Shown piece after piece: positions 18,687-30,778 of a DNA stretch of 64,000 bases; position 1 is the first letter of the stretch, and each line of letters begins with the position of its first letter. The notes under the pieces are model-generated. The model did not search any database. It was given only the letters and a program-made list of their open reading frames with translations, and had not been told where the DNA came from. The position numbers and the translations under genes were made by a program. The stretch is from Planococcus citri (lineage: Eukaryota; Arthropoda; Insecta; Hemiptera; Pseudococcidae). The stretch covers positions 47,074,555 to 47,138,554 of the forward strand of contig NC_088677.1 in assembly GCF_950023065.1 (NCBI RefSeq), in the 5' to 3' direction.

Positions 18687-21600
18687 ATGATGTACACAGT
18701 AAGTATAATTATATTAAATAAATAGAGAATCGGTATGTTTTTAGTGTTATACTCTTCCATTTGAGTTTCTTTTGTTATAGGTAATGTCTTGAGTCTCCAT
18801 TATCTTCTACGTTACGATTTTTTGTGTGTTTTAGGGAACTAGTGCTGAACAGGATACACGATTTGCGGACAAAGAAAAAAAACTGCTAAAACAAATGAAA
18901 TTTGGAGATAATCTCGCTAAAAGAGTACGTTTTTGAATTGAGTTATCTATGCACTAACCTACAAGCATGTTATTAAAATCATCTTCTTCACTTCTTCAGG
19001 TTGACATGACCAAAGTTAAGCTCGATACCATTAAACCTTGGATAGGAAAAAAAATTACTGAGCTGTTGGGTATGGAAGATGATGTAGTGGTCGAATTCGT
19101 GTACAATCAGTTGGAAGGAGAAAAAGTAGGAATTTCTTCATATTGAAATATGTGCATGGTGATAATGTTCCTAGCTTATTGTTTCGTATTCTCAATAATC
19201 TCAATTTTTTATCACAGTATCCGGATCCGAAAAAGATGCAAATTAATCTGACTGGATTCTTGAATGGAAAAAATGCACGACTATTTATGACCGATTTGTG
19301 GGAATTATTGTTGAATGCGCAAGATTCTGCCACTGGAATACCAGATCAACTAGTAGAACTTAAAAAAGAAGAGATTAAGAAGAAGATGGTAAGTGTTTTA
19401 AATGATTTGTTTTGTCTTGTAGAGAATTTGGGTTTTAATCATATGACGCTAATTTGCAGGAAGAGCAAGACCGGATTCAAACGATAACTAATAAAATAGA
19501 AAAAAGCAGGGAAAGAGACAGAGAACGTGAAAAACGAAAAGAAAGAAAAAGTCGTAGTCGGTCTAGGGATCGCCATCGTCATCGTGATAAAGAGAGAAAG
19601 GATTCTGACAGACGAGACAAAGATAAAAAGAAATCACCTTCGAAATCTCCATCGAAACCTAGGAAGTAAGTACTAAATTATTAATTATTTTCCCTTTATG
19701 TAGTAATCTGTAAAATGAAAGTTTTCAAATTTTTAGTTCATTAGAGAGAGACCATGTGAAAAATGGAGATAATGGCGATCTTGGAAAAAATACCGAAAGT
19801 CCTGATAGACGACGATCTCCTTCCATTGATGGCAAACAAAATAATTTCGGGTAAAAATTTCTTTCCCCTTTATAAAATTATTTTCAGTAAAACGTCCATG
19901 TAAGCGGACATAGTTATTGGTATAATCCTAACAGTGAAATTTCATCGATTTTAGCAACGACGATAGAGACGCTAATGATAGTCCTCCCATAAACAAAGAT
20001 AAATTAGAAGACCATGACGAGGCTTTACGGTCTTCATTTTCTAATGACATTAGGTCAGTACAATGCGCATTGATATTTCATCAGTTGAAATGAATCATCA
20101 TGGACTCATCTTGTTTCAGTTCACCTGTACGAGATAAAAAAGAAATAACTTCGCGAAAAGACAGGCGTTCTTCTGCGTCATCTGCAAGTCCTGCAAAAGA
20201 ACGAAGCGTTTCCAAGGAAAAAAATAGCCGTAGGAGGAGCGTTAGTAATTCGTCAAGCAGATCGTCCTCTTCTGGTACTTTTATTTCTTTTTTATTGCCT
20301 TTTTTCAGTCTCGTGAATTTTTTTGTTTCAATTTTGAACCTGATTGACCAGATCACGGAACGAAGAAAAATGAAGATTTCGAAATTCGCAAGAAAGAAGA
20401 TAGTATACAAAAGAAACGACATTACCGTAGTAATAAAGGCGATTCTTCGGGCAGTGAATCAGACAGAGGTCGAGGTGACAGGCGTTCTAAAAAAGTAATT
20501 TCCTTCATCTATTCACTCGTATTTTGTAAAAAAAAAAACAACATTCTTTATTGTTTTCGACTCTTTTTTCAAAGGGTAATCGACGACGATCAGATTCGCG
20601 TTCACGTGATTATCGTCGAGGCAGTAGTAGAGAATACGATCGACGAGACCGAGATCGGCGGGACCGCGCTAGGGATCGTGATCACGACCGATACAGAGAT
20701 CGCGACCGTGAACGCGATCGGGACAGAGAACGCCGAGACCGAGAACGTCGTGAAGCTGAAAGGGAGAGATTAGCCCGAGACCGTGAACGTAGAGAAAGAG
20801 AACGAGAACGCGAACGTGAAAGAGAGCGAGCACGTGAACTTGAACGAAAAGAAAGAGAACGCGAACGTGAAAAGGAAAGGGAAAAGGAACGCGAAAAAGA
20901 ACGCGAAAAGGAAAGAGAACGTGAACGTGAGAAGGAAAGGGAAAAGGAACGAGAAAAAGAACGGGAAAAAAGATATCAAAAAGCATCCGAATCACCGGTA
21001 GCTCGTGTAAGGTATGATTATTTGATTTCTTTGGTTTTGTTGTAATAATTATTCATTGAATAAATTTCTAAACTTCATTACGAATATAAAATCTGCACAG
21101 TCGTAAGAGATCATCAAGTGGAAGAAGATCCATGTCGTATTCGCCGTCTCCAAAAAGCAGTTCTAGAGTGAGTTGAGAAAATGTTACCAATTTCAATTTT
21201 ATTCAATTGTAAATAAATTATATATTCGATTCTTATATTTTAGAATGCCGCTCCTAGCTCTTCCCGATCTCCGCCTCATCAATACAAGAAAACTGAATCT
21301 GAACGTGAAAAGAAACACCATCGATCTCAAGAAAGGTATCGTCGTTTTATTTTAAATGTAGAAGAAACTTTGTTCAAACCTCCGATTATGCTAGTAATTT
21401 TGATAATGAAAAAATTTGTTTTTCTTTGTAATGCTGTGACCCATGTGGATTGTGGAGTTCTGTAATTTACAACACGAAAATCTAAAAATATTTTTTTACC
21501 ATTTGAAAAAATCCTAGTCCGTGGCCCATCGAATACAATTCATGTTTTACTTCGATTTTTATTTGTGTACTTTTTTGATTTTTGATGAACAGAGATTCTT

Positions 21601-23411
21601 CTGATGAAGATGCTAGAGTTGTTAGCAGACGAGAAATCGAATCAAGTTCGAAACGTAGAAGAAGTGAAGAAAGCGTTGAACGCAGACCAGTAGAAAAATA
21701 CAAATCTGTAGATAGAGATCCTAGGCATGATAAATTCACTTTTTAGTATTTTGATAATTACTCTGTTCGTCTCTAATTTCATTAGTTTGTTCGTATAGGA
21801 AACAAGAAAAAAAAGACGGCCATTATTATAAAAAATCCAGCGAGCCCGAGGATGTTAAATATAGTAAAGGAGATGTAAGTTTCTCTAAAAATGATCTTTT
21901 AAGGTACCTATTTTGTTCTCAATATTTTATAATTATTTTTGACATATTTTAGGCTCGCGGTAAAGAACGTCTGCCATCTTCAAAATCTTCTGGTTCCGAT
22001 TCCGATGACGAATCAGAAGCTTCGCCACCGCCGAAAAAAAATAAACCTGATACAGATTCTAGTTCTTCTTCCGAAGATGATAGGCAGGACCGCAAAAGTC
22101 GGAAGAAGAAAAGGTCGAAGTCGTCGAGTTCGTCGAATGACGATGATGAAGATCTCAAATTGAAAAAACATAAGAAAATGAGAAAAACTGAATCGGATTC
22201 CGAAGATGATGAAAAACTAAGAAAAAAGAAAAAACGAAAGAAATCCTCAGGATCCAGTTCAGAAGTAAGTGTATCGTCGCATTTTAATTATTTTTCGCCT
22301 GATTTCCCGTAGAACAACTTATACAGCCTTTCATTATCCCGGGATGGAGGTGGTACCAATCACAAAATCCGTTTTGGGATCTCAAAAGCTCAAATCCATC
22401 AATATTTCACAATTTTTTCTTACCAGAACATAAATGATCGCAGTCGTAGAGATTTCCACAAAATTCGTTCAAACGTGGTATTTACTATTTAGGCTTGGTT
22501 TAGCGTACGAATCAAGTGGCTTTGGAGATGACCTTGGGTCAATATTCGCGGAGCTCCAAATTTTTAGGAGGAGGTAGAGAAAGGTGGAAAATACCAGAAA
22601 AAGTCAAACTGAAAGCCAATCGATAGGCCTCAAACGCTAAAATTTGGCATGTACATCTGGGGGATGACCTGGGTGTGTATTTTGAGGGTTTCGACTTTTC
22701 AACCCCTCTCTACTCCTTTTCAGCAACAAAAAACACAACTACATATAGGACGAGTGAAAGGAAGGAGATTGTTCTCTGGGTGAAGTATTTAAATGGGGTG
22801 TGGGGTGGTGGACTAAATTCCTCCTGTAAAGCAAAGCTCCCTTCTATTTAGAAAAAACATTTGCTGAAAAAACGAATTCGATATTTAATTTTTGCGTATT
22901 TTTGCATTGTTTCCCGAAGAAGCGAACTATTTGTTGTATCTTAAAACGTATTGGGGAACGACTCTAATGAACCCATTTTGGATGCATAGGCGAGCGAAGT
23001 AGAAGGCGTTCTGAGCGAAGCGAGGAACGAGCTAAGAGCTAACTATGGGAAAATCAGGCACTAAACGCTTTCTTTTTTCAAGTTTAACTTTGTAATTTTG
23101 GAAATATAACAAAATAGGAAAGTGATGACGAAGATGATAAAAGAAAGAAAAAAGAGAAAAAACATAAGAAACACAAGAAACATAAGAAACATCGAAAGCA
23201 TAAAAAGAAAAAAGACGAAAGCGAAGTACGTGTTGATTTTGGCCGCGGATTGAAAATTGCTTCGATGCGATGTTTAATCATTTCTGTTTGAATTTAGGAT
23301 ACCGATGAAGTGACCGACGACGATGAAAAAGAACGTATATTACGCGAGAAAGCGTTACGTTCTATGCGTAAAAAACAAATGCTTCAACAGCAATTGCAAC
23401 AGCAGCGTTAA
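18687..23411 (+). CDS. SRRM1: SRRM1-like splicing coactivator (PWI domain, RS-rich)
   Basis: Seventeen exons: 18687-18698, 18835-18924, 19000-19125, 19218-19388, 19460-19665, 19737-19850, 19955-20053, 20120-20274, 20352-20494, 20575-21011, 21101-21167, 21244-21335, 21593-21724, 21799-21874, 21953-22264, 23118-23225 and 23298-23411. They give 817 residues with consistent phases. After MMYT comes GTSAEQDTRF, as in vertebrate SRRM1, then the PWI nucleic-acid-binding domain (MTKVKLDTIKPWIGKKITEL ... MQINLTGFLNGKNARLFM). SRRM1 bridges exonic enhancers and snRNPs and is found at exon junctions. The rest is RS/RE-rich: a long ER/EK run in exon 10, acidic-serine stretches, a KKHKKH run in exon 16 and a Gln-rich end (QMLQQQLQQQR). 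Exon 13 seems to use a GC donor (AG|GCATGA). A GTGAGT donor follows the stop within 12 bases, suggesting a 3' UTR intron. Confidence 0.93.
22265..23117. other. long SRRM1 intron 15, no gene recognised
   Basis: An 853-base intron, far longer than its neighbours (about 60-250). Its interior is more GC-rich than the flanks in places (for example AGCGAAGCGAGGAACGAGC near 23012), which suggests an inserted repeat, but I could not find inverted ends or a target duplication. Confidence 0.4.
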
Positions 23412-25150
23412 GGATTTGACGGGTGAGTTGGAATATTAATTATTGATGCGTAATTATTTTCATCAGATTTTTCATCTTTATGAGTCGTTTTTCGCTCCGT
23501 CGAACAAATTGCTTTCATTTTGTGCTCTCTAGCCTCGTTTTACTAACAAGAGCGCGTACATAACGACTTATAGGCGGTTTAATAGGAGTTCGTAGACGAA
23601 TTTACAATCGTAATCTAGATGCTGGGCTTTGATTTTTGGCCATTATTGATTTTCGAGGCGGTTTCGCAAAACCGAAGAGATTTTATTGCGTAGGTCTTGA
23701 AAACAACGTCGCATTTTGATGAAAAATATTGCCACGTTAAATGCCGTGAAAAAGAAAAATATATACGACTTCGTTTTGTAGCTTGATGTGCGTAATTTTT
23801 AATTGTAAGTCGTGTAAAAATTTATCAGAGTATCATATCCGTCTGTTTGAACATTTCATAATGGTTACAAAACGGATAAATAATTTTTTGTGATCATCGT
23901 CGTATGTTATCATAACTAACCTTAAACCTAATTAATTATGCGATGACTTTGTATGTATTATTGTAATTTTAAATCACGATATTTTTTCAAATATAGTTTT
24001 TATCGAGGTATCACTTCAGAAGTGCTCTTCTAAGTAATAGTGTGTAAAAATGATATGTGATGTGTCGAGTCCAACGATAAAGTACAAAGGGATTTCTAAA
24101 CGTTAAGCATCAGTACCACCTGGCCATCTCCATTTCGTCGAATCGCCATCGTTCACATCTTTAATGCCATCGATCATCTGAAGACATCTTCAACATCCTC
24201 AACGTTCGAATATTTTACCATCTTTATCGAAGAAAAACGCCATCAATCAATATCGTCGTTACTACGACATCATTCTTCGAGTACCAATGTCACGAAGTTG
24301 GATTTATATAATTTCATCCCAGATCCGAGACAAGACCAGTACAGATTCAAGAATTATACGAGCCTGAGTAGAAGACAGAATGAAGTCACCAGCGCACCGG
24401 TGAGTACGATGATAATATTTTCGACCTATAATCGTATAAATTTTCAGTATATTTGACGAAACGAGTTTGCTTTAAAATTGCTTCCGATGTTTTGAAAATT
24501 GCTCAGTTTATTATTTGAATCGTAAAATATTTCAGCTGGTTAAAAATTTTTCGAGCCTGATCAGTTTAGCGAATTGTCACTTATTATTGTTACGGAACCA
24601 GTGATGAAAAGTGTATGTATGTGCACACTTAAGTTTACGCTCTTTTGATTGATCCATACCTACTATAAAAGAAACATTGTGAAATATTTCAACCGACGTT
24701 TAACTTTCAATGATACTGATTTTGCAATGGTCCAATTGTATATTTTGTGTGATTTCAGAATTGTTGGAAACGTTTCGCTTGGGACAAAGAACACGTGTTA
24801 CCAAAAATCTACCGCAGAGAAAATCAATTCGTTAGTTAAAAATCAAAGACGCATCTAGATTGGATCCTATTTCAATTGTGTTCTATTATCCTACTTGTTT
24901 TTTGTTTTTTTTTTTTTTTGGTCATATCTGAATAATGTGGTAAAAAATGTACATTGGTAATTTGGTTTTTTAATTGATTCTTCGTTTGTTTCAGATAATT
25001 ATGAATGATATTAGAAACCGGAACCGCTCGATGTAACCATTTCCAATTTAGGAATATGCAATTGAAGTGTTGGACCCACGTTGTATTTTTCTTTATATAT
25101 GACTTTAAGCTTTATAAATGTACGAATAAACGATACTCACGATGTCGTTA
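23412..25150 (+). other. SRRM1 downstream region, probable spliced 3' UTR
   Basis: A strong donor (ACGG|GTGAGT) begins 12 bases after the stop. Further splice-like signals are an acceptor CAAATATAG near 23998, a donor CACCG|GTGAGT at 24399/24400 and an acceptor GATTTCAG ending at 24758. A poly(A) signal AATAAA lies at 25125-25130. This reads as a multi-exon 3' UTR or a separate small gene (see 24100-24839). Confidence 0.45.
24100..24839 (+). other. possible two-exon coding segment, unknown product
   Basis: The frame is open for 300 bases (24100-24399) without a stop, ends exactly at a strong GTGAGT donor in phase 0, and continues after a good acceptor (24758/24759) with NCWKRFAWDKEHVLPKIYRR to a TAA at 24837-24839. 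No ATG is visible in the first segment, so an upstream exon would be required. I recognise no family. It may equally be untranslated sequence of the SRRM1 transcript with a chance open frame. Confidence 0.3.
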
Positions 25151-25499
25151 CTTCTTGCTTTGTTAATTTACTTGGTGATAACGAAAAGGTGAAAGCAATG
25201 GTGAAATGGACATTGATAATAAAATCGTAATTTTTGAGCGAATTGTAAAACGTGATGGAGTTTTACATGACTGATAATTACTACATGGTGAATGTTACAC
25301 TCTATCGCACGAGAAATTTCTGATACGGCATTTTTAAAAGTTACACCACGAGTTGTAAGAAAACCGAGTTTTGAAAAAGTTTTCGTTTGGTAATTCGAAG
25401 TACGACTTTCGTCGATAACAAACAAGCAAGATTTACTTCTAGCTGGAAAAATTTTTCACGGCCGTTCTTATAAATCAACGTTTGAAAAATTGCTACATT

Positions 25500-27138
25500 A
25501 TGGCAAACGAACTAAAATTTCTTCCTGTCGACGAAGATGAGTTTAAACAAAATAACAGCCTTTTTGACCGACCATCAAATCCGATCGGCGAAGTTCAATT
25601 GGAAAGTACCGGCGCCTTGATTACCAAGCATTATGTTCTCTCCGCTGAAAAAATTTCGCAAATGGAAGTGCGGCCCGACGATGTTTGGGTGATCAGTCTT
25701 CCGAGAAGTGGTAGGCCTACGATTTGATCATCTAGAATACCTGCCTAACTGCGGATTAGGTGATGCAGTTGGAGTGATATTGAATGATCGGTTTTTCTTC
25801 AGGAACAACGCTAGCCGAAGAAATGATTTGGTTGCTGAATAACAATTTAGATTTCGAAAAAGCCAAAGCTCAGAATTTAAGCAAGAGATTCATGTTCTTA
25901 GAGTGAGTATTGCAATTATATGTAACTATAGGTATAGGTACTATACGTACTGTATTGTATTGTGCACAATGAAACATTTTTTGTGTCGAAATTATTTTTA
26001 AAATCGAATTACGTTTCTATGCGATAATATAATTCTATATTCCTAAGTAGGTACTTTGAGAACCAAATGATTGATTCGAACGTTTTTCCAGATTGGTTGC
26101 TAAAATGAAATTCTTCAAAGGCGCAGGTGAATTCGACGATTTAGACGCCATTAACCGTGCCCCATCTCCTCGACACATTAAAAGCCATTTGCCACTTGAA
26201 CTTTTGCCGAAGCAATTAGTTGGAGCAGTAAAACCTAAGGTAAGCTTTGCTTCTTATTTAGGTACCTACCTATACAGTATACACTGACATGGATTTTTTA
26301 AAATTTTGAATGTGGCGTAAGATATTTTTCCATTTTGAAGACCTTAAATAATAGGCCTATTCCTGACGACATCGACATGAAAACTGACTACCTATACATA
26401 TAATTTACATGTGCATAAGCCTACTTATTTTTAATTTTCAGATTTTCTATATTTGTCGGAATCCTAAAGATATAGCGGTTTCGCAGTTTCACTTCTTTCA
26501 AATGCTTTATCGTTTTAAAGGAACGTTCGATGATTTTGCTAAACTGTTTTTAAATGAAAAAAGTAAGTTATAAGTGCCTACCTAGTAGCTAGTACCTACC
26601 TTGATTTTAAAACGAGACGAATATGTTCAACGATGTTAATTTTTCAGTGAATTATCAGCCATTTTGGAGCCATGTCAACGCTTTTTGGGAACTATCAAAA
26701 ACTCACCCTAATATAAAAATGATTTCTTATGAAGCCATGAATCAAGTACGAAGAATCTATATTGCCATCAATTCAGATACTTACCTATTTAGCTAATAGG
26801 CCGATGAACATTTTTTAAAACATTGTTATTATTCGCAGAATTTATCAGAGGTGATTCAAGACGTATCGAAATTTCTGAATAAATCGGTTACCGTAGATGA
26901 TTTAGAAAAGCTGAAGGTTCACCTTAGTTTCGATAACATGAAACAAAATCCGTGCATAAATAAACAAGAGCAATTTTTACGAAATAAGATTGTCAATGAG
27001 CCAAAGGATGTACAGTTCTTGAGAAAAGGAGAAATTAATGAATGGAAGAAAACGATGAGTCCTGAAATCGTCGAATTGTTTGATAAATGGATTGAAAAAA
27101 ATACAAAAAATAGTGATGTAGATACGTTATTTAGGTAA
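25500..27138 (+). CDS. cytosolic sulfotransferase (SULT family), copy A
   Basis: Six exons: 25500-25710, 25803-25902, 26092-26239, 26442-26562, 26648-26745 and 26839-27138, giving 325 residues. Cytosolic sulfotransferases move sulfate from PAPS to small hydroxyl or amine substrates (hormones, toxins, plant compounds). The PAPS 5'-phosphosulfate loop is SLPRSGTTL (residues 66-74), with Leu where family members usually have Trp. The catalytic His is in IKSHLPLELLP (about H136). The 3'-phosphate motif is RNPKDIAVSQFHF (from R159). The C-terminal PAPS motif is RKGEINEWKK (from R288), where the second Gly of the usual RKGxxGxW is missing. Exon structure is identical to the gene at 28986, so the pair arose by tandem duplication. 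AATAAA lies at 27321-27326. The altered motifs may reduce activity or change specificity. Confidence 0.93.
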
Positions 27139-27690
27139 ATTGCATGTAATTGTATTATTGTGACCACTGAAAATGTGTACCTCATACTTACCTGTTTTTC
27201 ATTTTCTTGGATATGGATATTACTTTTACCTATCATTGTTGGTTTTGGTTTTTAACGAAATGCATTATATGTGCCTGTAAAGTATCATACCGGTGTGTCT
27301 ATTTTTTTCTTTTTCATGAGAATAAAGTATAAAGTAACTAGGTAAGTACCTATGTAGAGACATTAAGAAATGTTTTTGTTTGGGGAAGTAGGTCGATAGC
27401 TTTTAGGCATGTTTTTGCAAAATCTACAGAACATGAACTTCTTAGAAACTCTTTGAATGTCGAATTAACTGACATAGATATAATTTGACAATTTTCGAAA
27501 GTGCATTCATGTAGAATAGTCTCAAGTATTTATAGAGGGAAAAAATACTTAGTAAGTACACAAAAAGAATTTAGGCTGAAATTGATGAAATAAATTATGC
27601 AATCTACTTTCCATCTGCAAATGATTAGCCTATACTCATAATATGTAGGTTAGGTACTAGGTATCGCTTAATTTCCAACGTACGTATGTA

Positions 27691-27904
27691 CAGGGTGCCC
27701 AGAAATATCGAGTACCCCAAAGAAAGTTTTCTGCCAAATACTTCGGATTGGTCACAGTGAATGATGATAATGATAGCACATGATTGGTTGTTGGACTGGA
27801 GATGAGATAGCATTCCACCAATCATATGCATCTATTTCACGTTGCCAACCTATATTTTTAATGAAAAACTTTCGTTGGGGTACTCGATATTTCTGGGCAC
27901 CCTG
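27691..27904. mobile_element. 214-bp MITE with TA target duplication (family A, copy 2)
   Basis: CAGGGTGCCCAGAAATATCG at the left and CGATATTTCTGGGCACCCTG at the right, a 20-base perfect inverted repeat flanked by TA. The interior matches the copy at 13430-13606, with about 40 extra bases. It sits between the two sulfotransferase genes. Confidence 0.9.
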
Positions 27905-28137
27905 TAGTACGTACCTACCTATAATACATAATTTTATGTAGGTACGAGTTTACTACTTTCGACTCTTGAAATGAATGTATGAGATAGGTAGTTCTGCAAT
28001 TGAGATTCTATATGGACTCAACTCAACCTACCTAAATTTATGATTTAAAGATGAAATCATTTTTGAGTTTCTAGCACTTTCAAATATCCAGATACTGTTC
28101 GTATTTATATTTTTTCATAGTGATTAGAAGCTATATT

Positions 28138-28420
28138 TACGTAATACACACTCGTAATCTCATCATTACACCTCTGTCGCTAGATGCAAAATGTACGTCA
28201 TTATGAGCGACCTAATGCCGGGTGAAACACGTACGTAATAGCCGTATTATGTACGTGGTGTTATGTGGCAACGCCGCAAAACTCGCCATTACGTACGTGT
28301 TACGTTTGGACATAATTTAACAAATTTAACCGGTGAAGTTTGGTCACTCATAGACGCACATTTTTTGCATCTAAACAACAGAAGTGTAAAATGGTGAGGT
28401 TACGAGTGTTTATTATGTAA
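28138..28420. mobile_element. 283-bp foldback element
   Basis: TTACGTAATACACACTCGTA is mirrored, with some mismatches, by TACGAGTGTTTATTATGTAA. The pairing goes on inwards (TAGATGCAAAATGTACGTC against GACGCACATTTTTTGCATCTA). No coding content and no clear target duplication. Confidence 0.7.
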
Positions 28421-28426
28421 AGCACC

Positions 28427-28553
28427 TTACATTACGCGATTAATAAAGTGTGTGATTATGAACTCGTGCAAAGTTACAGCGCTCGTCTTCGACTCGCGCA
28501 GTAACTTTGCACTCGTTCATAATCACCCACATTATTAATCTAGTAATGTAATG
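28427..28553. repeat. 127-bp palindrome adjacent to the previous foldback
   Basis: TTACATTACGCGATTAATAA... GTGATTATGAACTCGTGCAA AGTTAC is mirrored by GTAACTTTGCACTCGTTCAT AATCAC ... TAATGTAA. The small loop contains GCGCTCGTCTTCGACTCGCGC, itself self-complementary. It begins only a few bases after the previous element. Confidence 0.75.
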
Positions 28554-28985
28554 TACTATTTGAAAAATTCCATTGTTGCGCTAATGTTGCTTCATACTTT
28601 TATATTATCAGCTTGAAGCACTTTGAAAATGGGTGTCGAGATTATCATAGGTAGCCAAAGCCATAGTCAGGTATCCGCATGTAATACTTTTACTTACATG
28701 TATTCTGTACTATTATTAACTTATAGATAGTGTTCACTTATAGCTACCTACCAGCATGTAAATTCATACTATATATGAAAATGAAAAACTGAAATGGCAA
28801 AATTTATCTTTTACTCGCGTTTATTACAAGCAATAACTATGTGAGCTGCTATCTTATTTTCTTATATTTTTCATTAAACAAAAAGTTTAGGTGGTCAGGT
28901 GCAGGTATCAGGTATCTCTATCTATACCTAATGTTTTAAAGTTCAGTGTTCAAATTCACGTTTTAAAATATAGTCGACTGTAAAT

Positions 28986-30472
28986 ATGAATTCGAACATC
29001 ATTGAAATTTCACCGGCACCATATGATCCTGATTTGGAAAAAGCAAAAGCCAAAACCAAAAAAACAAATAAACCATTCGGTGAAATAATAGTGGGGCCTA
29101 GACATGTCATGTTTCCGAAACCGTATGCCGAATGGGCCGACAAAATTCTGAATATGGAAATTCGTAAAGATGATATTTGGATTATCTCAATTCCTCGGAG
29201 TGGTAAGAACTTCAAAATATTAAAAAATTTATGAAGGTAAGTTTCTACTTGATACAATGTTTATGAACAAAACATTCAACGATTGTTTTGAAAATCCTAC
29301 CAGGAACTACCTGGACCGAAGAAATGGTTTGGTTATTGTGCAATAATTTAAATTACGATGCTGCTAAAGGAAGTATTCTTCATAAACGATTTATGTATCT
29401 TGAGTGAGTAAATTATACAGTATTTTTTTTTTGCTCAGACTATTAATACGAGTAGATATGTTGTTTATGCGGATGGGATTTCGCAGATTAGCCGCAATGA
29501 TGGGAGATAAAAAATTAGCTGATGAGTTTTGGACTGTTGATAAAGTGATGAATGCCGAATCACCTAGATTTATAAAAACTCATGTATCTTTGGAATTGTT
29601 ACCTAAGCAGTTGTGGACAGTAAAACCCAAGGTATCAATCTGCAGTATTACATACCTACGTTCATGTTCTCACTTCCTAATTGATAAACTTCTTCCTACG
29701 ACGAAGTACTTGACCTACAGAATTTCTAATGCCTAGAATTTTTTCGCAGATAATTTATGTGTATCGTAATCCAAAAGATGTAGTCATCTCTCAATACCAT
29801 TTCGTTTGCATGATCAATGGGTATGAAGGAACATTTGAAGAATGGGCTGAGATATTTATTCGAGATGAATGTAAGAGAAACGATTGATTCACATTTTTAC
29901 CTACGTATCGGTACTTTATTTAATTATTTTTCAGGTATTTATAATCCATTTTGGACTCACGTTCTTGATTTTTGGGAATTCCAGAAAACTCACGATGTAT
30001 TATTTCTAACTTACGAAAAAATGAAAGAAGTATGTATGTAATCAAGTTTTTAAGTAGGTAGTCGTACTATCAATACATGTTCAAAATTCTATTACATAGG
30101 TAGGTACCTACTCTGACTCCTAGGTTTCAAAGAAGTGTAGTAAATAAATAGGTATATTTGTGCAATTTTATACAGGATTTGGTATCAGTTGTACACAAAG
30201 TAGCAGATTATCTAGGTACCAGTTTAACTTCGGAACAAGCTAAGAAATTGACCCAGCATTTAGATTATAATAGTATGAAACATAACGCTGCCGTTAACCA
30301 AGAAAAGCAATTGACTGCGTTCAAAATTGTAGAAAAACCGGAGGATGCCAATTTCATTAGAAAAGGTTGCAGCGGCCAATGGAAGGAAAAAATGACACCC
30401 GAAATGATCGTCAGATTTGATAATTGGTCGAAGCAATACATCGCTGGGACGGATTTCAATTTCTACGAATGA
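28986..30472 (+). CDS. cytosolic sulfotransferase (SULT family), copy B
   Basis: Six exons: 28986-29202, 29304-29403, 29487-29631, 29750-29870, 29935-30029 and 30176-30472, giving 324 residues. All expected PAPS-binding motifs are canonical: SIPRSGTTW (to W76), KTHVSLELLP with the catalytic His, YRNPKDVVISQYHF (from R160) and IRKGCSGQWKEKM (from R288), in contrast to copy A upstream. Intron positions and phases are the same as in copy A, and exons 2 and 4 have identical lengths (100 and 121 bases). The N-terminus is unrelated in sequence (MNSNIIEISPAPYD). AATAAA lies at 30582-30587. The gene is convergent with NFRKB, about 300 bases away. Confidence 0.94.
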
Positions 30473-30778
30473 ACTTGTTTAGTAAACAGTTACAAGATAA
30501 GCGCAATATCGGGTAGCATTTCAGAATTTTTCAAAAAAGTTTGTTTTCCACACATATCAAAAGTAGGTATATGAAAAATGAAATAAACGAGTAGGTATAC
30601 ATATAATAATTTGACGTAGTTATAAAAAAATAAATTGATTTATTTCTCATTATTGCAAATTTTTGGTATAAAATCAAATCTATCTAATACAACGTCAAAT
30701 GAACTATACAAAAAATATAGGTATCTACAAATAAAAAATTACAATTTGTTATATCACAAGTCAAATTAATATTATTAC

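Noticed and set aside
20669..20995. 108-residue minus-strand frame opposite SRRM1 exon 10
   Set aside because: Antisense shadow of the ER/EK repeat coding sequence.
29404..29736. 110-residue frame starting before sulfotransferase B exon 3
   Set aside because: The start lies in intron sequence; the exon proper begins at 29487 after a CAG acceptor, in phase with exon 2.
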